This document shows, piece by piece, positions 56,372 through 64,000 of a stretch of DNA of 64,000 nucleotides; the first letter of the stretch is position 1; each line of letters begins with the position of its first letter. A model generated the notes under the pieces. It saw only the letters and a list, made by a program, of their open reading frames with translations. It was not told the origin of the DNA and did not search any database. The position numbers and the translations under genes are program-made. This DNA is from Gloeothece verrucosa PCC 7822 (GTDB lineage: Bacteria; Cyanobacteriota; Cyanobacteriia; Cyanobacteriales; Microcystaceae). The stretch spans positions 5,138,501 through 5,202,500 of the forward strand of contig NC_014501.1 in assembly GCF_000147335.1 (NCBI RefSeq). Reading direction: 5' to 3'.

Positions 56372-56414
56372 AAGTTATTAGTTATTGGTCATTAGTCATT
56401 AGTCATTAGTCATT
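56372..56414. repeat. Heptameric ATTAGTC-type tandem repeat
   Basis: Five to six copies of TTAGTTA/TTGGTCA/TTAGTCA between mntB and the CDF gene. Same family as the arrays at 8085, 30303 and 43834; a shorter degenerate version sits before tsaE (27364-27380). Confidence 0.75.
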
Positions 56415-56451
56415 CCCTGTAGCTGATGGCAAGAGTGCCTGTTGGCTTTAC

Positions 56452-57369
56452 TTAGTCACAACAAGACTTTTGAGAACAAGGGGCGACAAAATTCCCGGCT
56501 TCAATCTGAATCGTTGTGTGTTCAATACCAAATTTACTATGTAAATCTTGATGAATTCGAGATAAAAAACCATCCCCCGGATTCCCGGTTGGCATCACCA
56601 AATGTGCCGTTAATACCGGTTCTGTTGTACTCATTGCCCAAATATGTAAATCATGAACCGCCACCACTCCGGGTAATTCCCCTAAATAAGTACGAACCGC
56701 ATGAGGATTAATTCCTGATGGAACTCCATCTAAAGCTAAATTAACTGATTCTTGTAATAAATTCCAAGTACCTAGCCCAATAACCACCACAATCATTAAA
56801 CTCACCACCGGGTCAAACCATAGCCAATTAGTTGCCATTATCGCTATTCCGGCTAAAACCACCCCTAACGAAATTACAGCATCAGCCGCCATGTGTAAAA
56901 AAGCTCCCTTAATATTTAAATCTTTTTCTCGTCCAGACATAAAAAGAAAGGCTGTTATACCATTAATAACAACTCCCACTAAAGCGACTGCGATAATGGT
57001 TTTTGAGGCGATAGGAACAGGATGAGCTAATCTAGCTATAGCTTCTACAGTAATAAACGTCAAAGCCACAAATAGAAGAATGCCGTTAATCAAAGCCGCA
57101 AAAATTGAAGACCGACGAAACCCATAAGTATAACGAGGGGTAGGACGACGACTCACTAACCAACTTGCACCCCAAGCGAGGATTAATCCTAATACATCAC
57201 TAAAATTATGACCCGCATCTGCTAATAAGGCCAGAGAATTTGTTAAAAAGCCATAAGTGGCCTCAATAATCACAAAGCCGATATTAAGGGTTGTACCAAT
57301 AATAAAAGCGCGGTTAAAATTAGGGGCATGATGGTGATGATCGTGATCGTGGTCGTGATGAAGGGACAT
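56452..57369 (-). CDS. Cation diffusion facilitator (Zn/Co type)
   Basis: A 305-residue CDF exporter. The N-terminus has the His/Asp-rich HHDHDHDHHHH. Six membrane helices follow; the metal site shows HNFSD (TM2, LADAGHNFSDVLG) and HMAAD (TM5), the HxxxD pattern of Zn/Co/Cd CDFs and not the DxxxD usual in Mn exporters. The cytosolic domain ends with a Cys-rich tail (PCSQKSCCD). Start ATG 57369. It lies inside an Mn-import operon, which is unusual. Confidence 0.9.
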   Translation of the reverse strand: MSLHHDHDHDHHHHAPNFNRAFIIGTTLNIGFVIIEATYGFLTNSLALLADAGHNFSDVLGLILAWGASWLVSRRPTPRYTYGFRRSSIFAALINGILLFVALTFITVEAIARLAHPVPIASKTIIAVALVGVVINGITAFLFMSGREKDLNIKGAFLHMAADAVISLGVVLAGIAIMATNWLWFDPVVSLMIVVVIGLGTWNLLQESVNLALDGVPSGINPHAVRTYLGELPGVVAVHDLHIWAMSTTEPVLTAHLVMPTGNPGDGFLSRIHQDLHSKFGIEHTTIQIEAGNFVAPCSQKSCCD

Positions 57370-57431
57370 AGGCACAATTAGGTAATCAGATACTCTTCTT
57401 TTACCATAACTGTTTTAAACCTTCTGTGAAC

Positions 57432-57450
57432 ATTATGAGATAATTATGAA
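57432..57450. promoter_or_regulatory. Operator-like repeat upstream of the CDF gene
   Basis: ATTATGAGATAATTATGAA, identical over 19 bases to 58285-58303. It contains two ATTATGA units 11 bases apart, one helical turn, 63 bases before the CDF start codon. An imported-metal-responsive regulator site is inferred from the identical copy in the mntA/mntC promoter. Confidence 0.6.
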
Positions 57451-57454
57451 TATT

Positions 57455-58213
57455 TTAGGCGGCTTGAGCATTAAAAAATGACACTTTACCGTCATAAGCA
57501 TGATACAAATTATCTTCCCTTAATACCATTTGTCTCACCCCAGAACAAATAAGTTGTCTATTTAACAAAATTAAGTCATCAAAATTAGTAATTGAATTGC
57601 CTAAATCATGATTGACTACTAAAACGACTTTGCCTTCATCGGCTAATTCATGAAAAATATTAAATAAAATACTTTCGGTTTTTTGATCTACCCCAACAAA
57701 AGGCTCATCAAAGAAAAATATATCCGCTTCTTGAGCCAATGAACGGGCTAAAAATACCCGTTGTTGTTGTCCTCCGGATAACTGTCCGATGGGGCGATGT
57801 TGATAATCTGCCATTCCCACCCGTTCTAAAGCTTCTAAGGATCGGCGGCGGCTAATAGTCGAAAAACGGCGAAACCAACCCGTCTTGCGGACTCTTCCCA
57901 TCATTACCACATCCCACACCGTAGCCGGATAAGTCCAATCAATCTGGGAGCGTTGAGGAACATAAGCCACTCGTTCTAACTGTTCCATCAAAGGTTGACC
58001 TTGATAAAACACTGACCCCTGATTGATGGGAATCAATCCTAACATGGCTTTAATTAGGGTACTTTTTCCGGCTCCATTAGGGCCAATAATTCCCGTCAAG
58101 CGTCCAGGTAAAATCTTTAAGGTGATATCTCGTAACGCTTCAACGCTACGGTAAGACACCCCCAGATGGACTACATCAATACTGGGATTTTGTCCGGATG
58201 ACTGAGCTAACAT
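57455..58213 (-). CDS. mntA: Manganese ABC transporter ATP-binding protein
   Basis: A 252-residue ABC ATPase with Walker A GPNGAGKST, the Q-loop YVPQRSQIDW, signature LSGGQQQR and Walker B DIFFFDEPFVGVD. It drives metal uptake with the MntC-like binding protein and MntB-like permease. Start ATG 58213 has GGGGGAG 9 bases upstream; an earlier ATG (58255) adds an unlikely leader. Divergent from mntC. Confidence 0.9.
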   Translation of the reverse strand: MLAQSSGQNPSIDVVHLGVSYRSVEALRDITLKILPGRLTGIIGPNGAGKSTLIKAMLGLIPINQGSVFYQGQPLMEQLERVAYVPQRSQIDWTYPATVWDVVMMGRVRKTGWFRRFSTISRRRSLEALERVGMADYQHRPIGQLSGGQQQRVFLARSLAQEADIFFFDEPFVGVDQKTESILFNIFHELADEGKVVLVVNHDLGNSITNFDDLILLNRQLICSGVRQMVLREDNLYHAYDGKVSFFNAQAA

Positions 58214-58271
58214 TGGCTGTCTCTCCCCCTTGATTACATCTTTATTGATCAGCATACCCTAAAAATGAAAG

Positions 58272-58303
58272 AATTATGAAAATAATTATGAGATAATTAT
58301 GAA
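58272..58303. promoter_or_regulatory. Three phased AATTATGA repeats between mntA and mntC
   Basis: AATTATGA starts at 58272, 58284 and 58295, spacing of 12 and 11 bases, so all lie on one face of the DNA. The last two form the 19-base sequence also found before the CDF gene. They occupy the 66-base divergent promoter interval, the expected place for a regulator of both mntC and mntA. OmpR-type regulators bind such direct repeats; which protein binds is not known. Confidence 0.6.
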
Positions 58304-58321
58304 AAAAAGTGTAAAGAAACT

Positions 58322-59305
58322 ATGACAGTAGAGACTCCTCTTTCCCCTGTTCTATTCTTATGCGCCTGGATGGGAAAACGAATCAGCCCTTTAATGTATT
58401 TCGCACTGGTGCTAGGACTGCTGCTGAGTAGTTGTCAACCCCAAGGGAGAGAAAAAACCCCAGATAAACCCGAGGTGGTTTCTACCAGTACCATCATCGC
58501 TGACTTGACTCAACGAGTGGCCGGGGATGAAATAGCGCTTAAAGGAATACTTAAACCCGGAGCAGACCCCCATATCTATGAGCCGGTACCGGCCGATAGT
58601 GCGGCTTTAGAAAAAGCAGATTTAATCTTATATAACGGGTATAACCTAGAACCTGGGTTAATTCGGTTGATGAATGCAGCAGGGATAAAAGCCAAAAAAG
58701 TGGCAGTAGGTGAGGTGGTTCCTCCTTTAGATTTAAAGCATCAGGGTAAAACTATTCCTGATCCTCATGTATGGGGAGATGCCCAAAATGGCATTAAGAT
58801 GGTGAATAAGATTCGCGATGAGTTGATCGAACTCTCTCCCCAAGACCGCCAAAAATTTACTGATAATGCGGCTAAATTGACCTCAGAGTTACAGCGCCTC
58901 GATGGTTGGCTCAAAGGACAAATACAGACGATTCCCCCTAATCAGCGCAATTTAGTGACCACTCATGATGCTTTTCAATATTATGCTCATGCTTATGGGT
59001 TAAAGGTAACGGGGACGCTGATTGGTATCTCTACAGAAGAACAACCTAGTGCCCAAACGGTGAAAAATTTGGCTGATTCGATTAAAAAGGCTAAAGTTCC
59101 CACGATTTTTGCTGAAACGACCATTAATCCGGTCTTGATTCAAGCGGTGGCAGAAGAAGCAGGGGTTAAATTAGCGGCTCAAAAACTATATTCAGATTCT
59201 ATCGGTGCGTCGGGAAGTGAAGGAGATAGTTATAGCAAAATGTTGGTATCTAATACCAAATCAATTGTCGAAAATTTAGGGGGTAAGTATCAAGATTACA
59301 ACTAA
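58322..59305 (+). CDS. mntC: Manganese ABC transporter substrate-binding lipoprotein
   Basis: A 327-residue cluster A-I binding protein. The signal peptide has the lipobox LLSSC (Cys 38), and the metal ligands are readable as H84 (DPHIYEP), H149 (DPHVWGD), E265 (IFAETTINP) and D292 (YSDSIG), the His-His-Glu-Asp set of Mn-specific members, with no His-rich loop as in ZnuA. The start at ATG 58322 gives a long signal region; the ATG at 58370 (MGKRISPLMYF) would give a more standard signal peptide. Divergent from mntA. Confidence 0.9.
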   Translation: MTVETPLSPVLFLCAWMGKRISPLMYFALVLGLLLSSCQPQGREKTPDKPEVVSTSTIIADLTQRVAGDEIALKGILKPGADPHIYEPVPADSAALEKADLILYNGYNLEPGLIRLMNAAGIKAKKVAVGEVVPPLDLKHQGKTIPDPHVWGDAQNGIKMVNKIRDELIELSPQDRQKFTDNAAKLTSELQRLDGWLKGQIQTIPPNQRNLVTTHDAFQYYAHAYGLKVTGTLIGISTEEQPSAQTVKNLADSIKKAKVPTIFAETTINPVLIQAVAEEAGVKLAAQKLYSDSIGASGSEGDSYSKMLVSNTKSIVENLGGKYQDYN

Positions 59306-59404
59306 AATTGTCCTAGCTTGTGTTCAAAAATCGAGAAATTTTTCATGTAAATAATTAACTCCTGTTGTAAAATTTGTTTAGGCAAAGGGTTAGACAAGAG
59401 TATT

Positions 59405-59523
59405 TATAGCGTTTCTCAATTGGGTGAGGTACACTTTAAATTTTATTCCCTGTTCCCAGATCCGGTGTTCCCTGTTCCCTAAAATCTAGAACTTTGTACC
59501 TCAGTAAAGTGAGAAAGGCTATA
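59405..59523. mobile_element. MITE-like element with 28-base imperfect terminal inverted repeats
   Basis: The left end TATAGCGTTTCTCAATTGGG (continuing TGAGGTAC) and the right end (GTACCTCAGTAAAGTGAGAA then AGGCTATA) are imperfect inverted complements over about 28 bases. Total length is 119 bases and no transposase is encoded. The right end lies 2 bases from the Uma2 gene stop. The remaining mntC-Uma2 interval shows nothing else. Confidence 0.7.
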
Positions 59524-59525
59524 TT

Positions 59526-60362
59526 TTAAGACTGTTCTTGAATTTCTGATATAGATAACCCAGTTATTCTAGCAACCTGTTCTATACTCATTCCTGTTTG
59601 AAGTAAATTTTTGACGATTTGTTGTAACTGGAATTGGCTTTGTTCGGCACGTTGATGTTCTTGTTCGGCACGTTGATGTTCTTGTTCGGCACGTTGATGT
59701 TCTTGTTCGGCACGTTGATGTTCTTGTTCGGCACGTTGCTTTTGATATTCTTCAGGGGTAAATAATATATCTCCCTCTAAATTAGCCCAACGTAACCAGG
59801 TTGTTTCAATTCCTTTATAAATACCATACCATCTAGTCAGGGCTAAACCTAATCTTTGACTAATCAATTGATTATGAGCATCCGTTTCTATGAGTTGATA
59901 GGTTCCATTTTGAAGAGAAAAACCCGCCCAATCATCAGGATTAAACGGATCAAACCAATAATATTCTGGAATACGCAACTGATTTTGATAAATTAACTTT
60001 TTCTGGTTTTTGTCTTGAGATGCGGTACTTTCTGATAATAATTCAATGATCACATCAGGCGCTTTTTCTTCTTGCCAAACTACCCAACTTTTTCGTTCTA
60101 CTTTAGGCACATCAATAACTGCAAAAAAATCTGGCCCTAAAAAATCTTGATTACGGAGTTGAGCCATACTGTAATAGAGAAACATATTGCCCCCCACATA
60201 ACCATCCTGCCGTTGTTCTAACCACAGCAGCAAACCATCAATGAGTAAATCTAATTGTATTTTATGGCGTTGGGTTTCCATTGGCACACCGTCATCACAG
60301 GGAAGTTCGTCTTGTGTTGGAAGTGAAATTAAATTAAGGTTGCTCAAGGGAGTTTGAGTCAT
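59526..60362 (-). CDS. Uma2-family (DUF820) endonuclease-like protein with repeat tail
   Basis: A 278-residue PD-(D/E)XK-type protein abundant in cyanobacteria: FFAVIDVPKVERKSWVVWQE, KAPDVIIELLSEST and LIYQNQLRIPEYYWFDP are the core. From about residue 212 the tail has four to five AEQEHQR repeats coded by a 21-base unit, then a helix-turn-helix-like SIEQVARITGLSISEIQEQ. Function in the cell is unproven; activity is inferred from the family. Confidence 0.88.
   Translation of the reverse strand: MTQTPLSNLNLISLPTQDELPCDDGVPMETQRHKIQLDLLIDGLLLWLEQRQDGYVGGNMFLYYSMAQLRNQDFLGPDFFAVIDVPKVERKSWVVWQEEKAPDVIIELLSESTASQDKNQKKLIYQNQLRIPEYYWFDPFNPDDWAGFSLQNGTYQLIETDAHNQLISQRLGLALTRWYGIYKGIETTWLRWANLEGDILFTPEEYQKQRAEQEHQRAEQEHQRAEQEHQRAEQEHQRAEQSQFQLQQIVKNLLQTGMSIEQVARITGLSISEIQEQS
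59641..59739 (-). repeat. 21-bp tandem repeat inside the Uma2 gene
   Basis: TGTTCGGCACGTTGATGTTC (plus one T) is repeated at 59641, 59662, 59683 and 59704, with a fifth partial copy at 59725. It encodes AEQEHQR units. The copies are identical at the base level, a sign of recent expansion. Confidence 0.9.
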
Positions 60363-60430
60363 TGGCGTTTCAACTTCTGGCGGCTTAAAATAATACTTTT
60401 ATATTACTGTAGAATCCTAAAAAATTATTT

Positions 60431-60448
60431 AGCCCGCGCCGGCGGGCT
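60431..60448. repeat. REP palindrome AGCCCGCGCCGGCGGGCT
   Basis: An 18-base inverted repeat in the interval between the Uma2 and LapA-domain genes, identical to 38303-38320. It may form a strong hairpin after the LapA-domain gene (minus strand). Confidence 0.75.
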
Positions 60449-60495
60449 TCGTTAAATTCTCTCTCTCGTTGCGGAAAAAGCGGTTAGCGTAATTT

Positions 60496-60870
60496 TCAAG
60501 AAATAATTTCTGCGGTTTGTGTATTATCTTCGTTTATAGCTTCAGCAGTAGTCAAATAACGAGTAGGTTGCTCGACTTGTGCTTGAAGCTGTTCAACATC
60601 TTCTAAAAGCTCTTTGATTTTTTGATCTTTAGCTTTCAAAGCACTGCGTTTTTGCCACTGAATAACCCATCCTTGTAATTTCATCCAAATCATCAGTAAC
60701 CAAGCCAAAACCGCACCTATTCCCATCGTTACAACAATGCAAATGGATAAAGGAAGTTTATAGCTTAAGCCGGGAATAATATTTACAGAAACCACCTGAG
60801 TATTTTCCAGACTGAATAAAGCAATGGCTAACCCAAGAGCAAAAATAAGCATCAAGTTTATGACTTGCAT
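60496..60870 (-). CDS. LapA/DUF1049-domain membrane protein
   Basis: A 124-residue protein with two membrane helices (about 3-20 and 43-64) flanking SLENTQVVSVNIIPGLSYKL and then WVIQWQKRSALKAKDQKIKE, the LapA/DUF1049 pattern, ending in a coiled-coil-like acidic tail (KELLEDVEQLQAQVEQP). In enterobacteria LapA works with LapB in lipopolysaccharide control; its cyanobacterial role is not known. Confidence 0.85.
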   Translation of the reverse strand: MQVINLMLIFALGLAIALFSLENTQVVSVNIIPGLSYKLPLSICIVVTMGIGAVLAWLLMIWMKLQGWVIQWQKRSALKAKDQKIKELLEDVEQLQAQVEQPTRYLTTAEAINEDNTQTAEIIS

Positions 60871-61053
60871 AGTCGATTTAATAAGAATCCATTAGGTTTT
60901 TTTCTTATTTGTAAAAATAACATATTTTGCTCATCTCAAAACCTTAAATCATCAACATAAAACTACCTTTTTGTCAAGATAAAATTATACTCAAAATGCT
61001 GATGATGTTCAAACTAGATTACTCCTGTACAGACCTAGTATCTAACCTCTCTA

Positions 61054-63759
61054 TCACTTGTGAGTTTTAACCATTTTTAGCCATCCATCTTCTAATACAG
61101 AATAAAGCACAGGCACAACAATTAAACTCAATAAAGTAGAAGTAATTAACCCTCCAATAATCGCCACTGCCATCGGTTGACGTAATTCAGATCCCGCGCC
61201 CCATCCCAAAGCAAGGGGAACCATTCCTAAAATAGTAGAAGCAGTGGTCATAATAATAGGTCGTAACCGAATTGCTCCGGTTTCAATAATTGCTTCTTCC
61301 CTTGTCTTTCCAGCCGAACGAAGTTGATTAATATAATCCAACAATAAAACAGCATTTTTATCTAATAAACCCACCAAGAAAATTAAACCAATTAAAGAAA
61401 TGATCCCAAAATCACTCTGAGTAATTAAAAGGCCTAACATTGCCCCGACAATGGATAAAGGCAGAGATAAAATCACGACCAGAGGTTCTAAAATTCTGCC
61501 AAACAATAAGATTAAAACCAGTAACATTAACAAGATTGCCACTGCCAAAGTTTTGCCAAAACTCATTAACACATCATCACTTTGAGCCGCACTGCCCCAA
61601 CGTTGTAAAATAACTCCTTGAGGTAAAATAGTTTTCGCCGTTTTTTCCACATCAAGGGCGGCATCTTCTAAACCTAATTTTGGCGAAAGGTTAGCACTAA
61701 GATATATAACCCCTTGTCCATTAAGACGTTCAAGCTTATAACCATTGGCTGCTTGATCATCTTGGTTAGAAAGGGCTACATCTTTTAATCCCGGCAGTTT
61801 CTCGACGCGGGTTTTTAACGTTTGAGCCGCCGCTTGTAACTGAGTATAATTATCGCCCTTAATGGCAATTTGTAGCGGTTTTTCGGCTTCTGTTTCGATA
61901 AAAGGAATATCTTCCACACTGAAGATTACACCCTTGGGTTTAGGTAAATTTTGACGCACAACATCTTGCACTTGCTGAGTATTTAATTGGCGATCATGCT
62001 TTAATGTCACATATATTTTACCTTTAGTGGGTTCTCCTTGAAGACCGGCAATGGTATAAACGGATTTTATTTCAGTAATTTTTTGCAAACTCTCTTCAAA
62101 TTCTTTACCCACTCGAAGGGTTTTTCTTAATAAAAAGGTTTGAGGAGAACTAGCTAATTGAGAAATCCAATCAAAGCCGCCCTCTTGTGAAGCCGAATTA
62201 TTTTCTACTTGTTTGGGAAGAGATTTTAATTCTAGGAGTCTTTTCGGCAAAGGTGCGGTATAAACAATGTTAAATTCACCTCTATCTAAAGGAGGAATAA
62301 ACCCTTTAGGAATGAGCGGAATCAGCCCCACACCAACAATAAAACTAATCAAAGCAATTCCGATGACCATTTTACGATGATGAAGTGACCAGCGTAATAA
62401 CTGACGATAGTGATTAATGATCCCAGAATCAAGATAATTGTGCCCGTTTTTTTCGGGCTTTTTCGGTTTTAACCAACGACTGGCTAAAACAGGCGTTAAA
62501 GTTCGAGCAACTAAAAGAGAAAAGATCACTGCCGCCGAAACCGTTAATCCAAAAGGTTTAAAAAATTTCCCCACCGGGCCTGCCATAAAAGCAACGGGAA
62601 TAAAAACCGCAGCAATAGTTAATGTAGAAGCCGTTACACTTAAACCAATCTCATTAGTTCCTAAAATTGCCGCCTCTTTTGGGCTTTTTCCTTGCTCGAT
62701 ATGCCGCGAAATATTTTCCACATCAACGATAGCATCATCTACCACAATGCCAATTACTAAAGCTAAAGCCAAGAGGGTAATGGTTTCTAAATTAAACCCA
62801 AATATGGCCATAATAATACAGGTAGCCAACAGAGAAATTGGAATCGCTAAAGACGCGATCACAGTGGCTCGAAAACTCCTTAAAAAAGGAATGATTACTA
62901 AAACCGCCAAGACAATTGCTTCAATTAAAGCATCAATAGTAGCCCGAGTAGATTCTCGAATATATTCGGCCTGAGTTTCTGCTAAAACTAAACGAACATC
63001 CGAGAGTTCTGGTTGTATTTGTTGAATATTCTGCTCAACTTGCCTAACCACCTCTAGGGTATTTGCCCGACTTGTCTTAATCACTTCTATGGCTAACCCT
63101 TCTTGACCATTAAAACGGACTAAAGTAGGATATTGACGAGTGAGAGGGGAAGATTTTTCTGTTTTTTGACTATCAATTGATGAAGTATCGCCTAACAAAT
63201 TTACTTTTAAAATTCCCGGTAACTTAGCAATTTTCGGAATAATTTTTTGATGAGCTATTGCCGTTAATTCTTCGAGACTTTTTTGATCACTGAGCAGCGC
63301 ATAACTAATCACCCCTGACTCATTTAAATTAATGGGAATGACCTCATAAGAACTGCCTGAAGGCAGAGAAGGTTTAAGTTGAGCGAGGGTTTTTTCTACA
63401 TCTTCAGAAGCCGATTTTAGAGGAGTTCCAACCGCAAAGAAAATATTAACAATTCCTCGCCCTGGGTAAGTGGTAGATCCCACATCCCGAAAACCTTCGA
63501 TTTTTTTTAGGGGTTGTTCAATGGGGATAGTGAGTTGATTTTGGGTGTCAATAACTGTCTCTACAGGCGCTTGAGCATTGACCACAATCACCGGAAAAGT
63601 AATATCGGGAAATAGGGCATATTTGAGGCTACTTAAAGCCAAAAGTCCGGCTATAGTAACCGCCAGCCAAAAACCGATAACAATAGGAGAATGTTGAATC
63701 GCCAAACGGGAAATGTTGAAGCGTTCTCGTCTAGTGGGTTTAGGGTTAGAAAAATTCAT
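61054..63759 (-). CDS. RND-family efflux transporter permease
   Basis: A 901-residue inner-membrane RND (HAE1/AcrB-type) proton antiporter that exports drugs or other compounds. It starts with SPIVIGFWLAVTIAGLLALS (TM1) and FPDITFPVIVVNAQAP; the TM4 proton-relay acidic pair is VIGIVVDDAIVDVENISRH; a second repeat follows. It is about 130 residues shorter than AcrB (about 1,040), mostly within the porter/docking regions. The ATG at 63759 is preferred to a TTG at 63771. No membrane-fusion protein is next to it, but the unknown gene upstream may be part of the unit. Confidence 0.92.
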   Translation of the reverse strand: MNFSNPKPTRRERFNISRLAIQHSPIVIGFWLAVTIAGLLALSSLKYALFPDITFPVIVVNAQAPVETVIDTQNQLTIPIEQPLKKIEGFRDVGSTTYPGRGIVNIFFAVGTPLKSASEDVEKTLAQLKPSLPSGSSYEVIPINLNESGVISYALLSDQKSLEELTAIAHQKIIPKIAKLPGILKVNLLGDTSSIDSQKTEKSSPLTRQYPTLVRFNGQEGLAIEVIKTSRANTLEVVRQVEQNIQQIQPELSDVRLVLAETQAEYIRESTRATIDALIEAIVLAVLVIIPFLRSFRATVIASLAIPISLLATCIIMAIFGFNLETITLLALALVIGIVVDDAIVDVENISRHIEQGKSPKEAAILGTNEIGLSVTASTLTIAAVFIPVAFMAGPVGKFFKPFGLTVSAAVIFSLLVARTLTPVLASRWLKPKKPEKNGHNYLDSGIINHYRQLLRWSLHHRKMVIGIALISFIVGVGLIPLIPKGFIPPLDRGEFNIVYTAPLPKRLLELKSLPKQVENNSASQEGGFDWISQLASSPQTFLLRKTLRVGKEFEESLQKITEIKSVYTIAGLQGEPTKGKIYVTLKHDRQLNTQQVQDVVRQNLPKPKGVIFSVEDIPFIETEAEKPLQIAIKGDNYTQLQAAAQTLKTRVEKLPGLKDVALSNQDDQAANGYKLERLNGQGVIYLSANLSPKLGLEDAALDVEKTAKTILPQGVILQRWGSAAQSDDVLMSFGKTLAVAILLMLLVLILLFGRILEPLVVILSLPLSIVGAMLGLLITQSDFGIISLIGLIFLVGLLDKNAVLLLDYINQLRSAGKTREEAIIETGAIRLRPIIMTTASTILGMVPLALGWGAGSELRQPMAVAIIGGLITSTLLSLIVVPVLYSVLEDGWLKMVKTHK

Positions 63760-63771
63760 TTTTATTGACAA

Positions 63772-64000
63772 TTATTCGTATAAGACTTGGTCAAAACAAG
63801 TTTCTCCCACCTGCGTTAAGGTACGAGCGGCTGTACGGTCCTTTTGAGATTTGACAACTAGGTCCCTGAACTGGTTAAAATTATATTGAGATTGAAATTT
63901 TTTGATAGCACAGTTACATAAATCTTTAGCGACATCGCCAGGTAAACCTTGCCCTGTTGCCCTTTCCAAGCACTGTTTATGATAATCTTGAAATGAAGAG
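63772..64000 (-). CDS. Partial unknown protein (runs off right edge)
   Basis: The frame is open from the right edge to TAA at 63774-63772, 12 bases before the RND start codon, so the genes look coupled. The visible 75 residues include YHKQCLERATGQGLPGDVAK and DLCNCAIKKFQSQYN with a pattern of Cys residues, ending VGETCFDQVLYE. No family is recognised. The spaced cysteines suggest an exported protein with disulfides. A TTG at 63969 is not the true start because the frame continues upstream. Confidence 0.7.
   Translation of the reverse strand, partial: SSFQDYHKQCLERATGQGLPGDVAKDLCNCAIKKFQSQYNFNQFRDLVVKSQKDRTAARTLTQVGETCFDQVLYE

Noticed and set aside
62438-62974. 178-codon plus-strand frame inside the RND gene
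   Set aside because: It is antisense to a conserved transporter core including the proton-relay region, so it is a shadow frame.

Overview
The window is chromosomal DNA from a unicellular chroococcalean cyanobacterium. I infer a relative of the Cyanothece/Gloeothece/Rippkaea/Microcystis group, but the species cannot be fixed from sequence alone. The evidence is oxygenic-photosynthesis and cyanobacteria-specific genes (petG, cytM, pxcA, DUF760, DUF1823, DUF4090, a carotenoid oxygenase, a GUN4 domain), a separately located rpoC1 as in Synechocystis, AT-rich DNA, and heptameric TAATGAC-type and REP-type repeats between genes. No rRNA, tRNA, CRISPR array or prophage was seen.

Layout. 0-8 kb: the tail of a cytochrome oxidase operon (ctaC, ctaD), a recombinase/helicase-like ATPase, the proton-extrusion gene pxcA, a 33-residue membrane peptide, DUF760 and scpB. 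8-12 kb: a heme-sensor-like HAMP protein divergent from a PhnD-like lipoprotein, a Coq4-like protein, TetR and a DUF6803 membrane protein. 12-18 kb is a conflict-system patch: darT-darG, hflX (which appears to lack a standard start codon), a BrnT-like toxin gene split by a small insertion beside its intact antitoxin, and a MoxR ATPase behind a frameshifted HTH-iSTAND gene. 18-31 kb is mostly housekeeping: glgA, allA, a retropepsin-like protease, a DUF29 relic, glyQ, a rimK/AstE-like pair, cytM, petG, tsaE, a YvcK-type protein, an EamA transporter and bioF.

31-44 kb is a rearranged DNA phosphorothioation (dnd) region. It holds three DGQHR/DndB-type proteins (one truncated against an Rpn/DUF2887 nuclease gene), dndC, a reverse-strand carotenoid oxygenase/SDR pair, then dndD, a GUN4-domain gene and dndE in one tight operon. 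No dndA-type cysteine desulfurase and no dndFGH restriction genes are in the window, so sulfur supply would come from elsewhere and the system may modify DNA without restricting it.

44-64 kb: PRC-barrel protein, pgeF, DUF4090, amidase, a SepF-like protein, holin-like protein, CoA-binding protein, TPR protein, M48 protease, isolated rpoC1, then a manganese import locus (mntC divergent from mntA, a CDF exporter and mntB) whose promoters share a phased repeat, a Uma2 nuclease with a 21-base tandem repeat, a LapA-domain protein, an RND efflux pump and an edge-truncated unknown gene.

The observations I rate highest are the GUN4 gene inside the dnd operon, the frameshifted HTH-iSTAND/MoxR module, the toxin gene broken by a MITE-like insertion, the shared operator-like repeat in the manganese locus, and the apparent ATA start of hflX.
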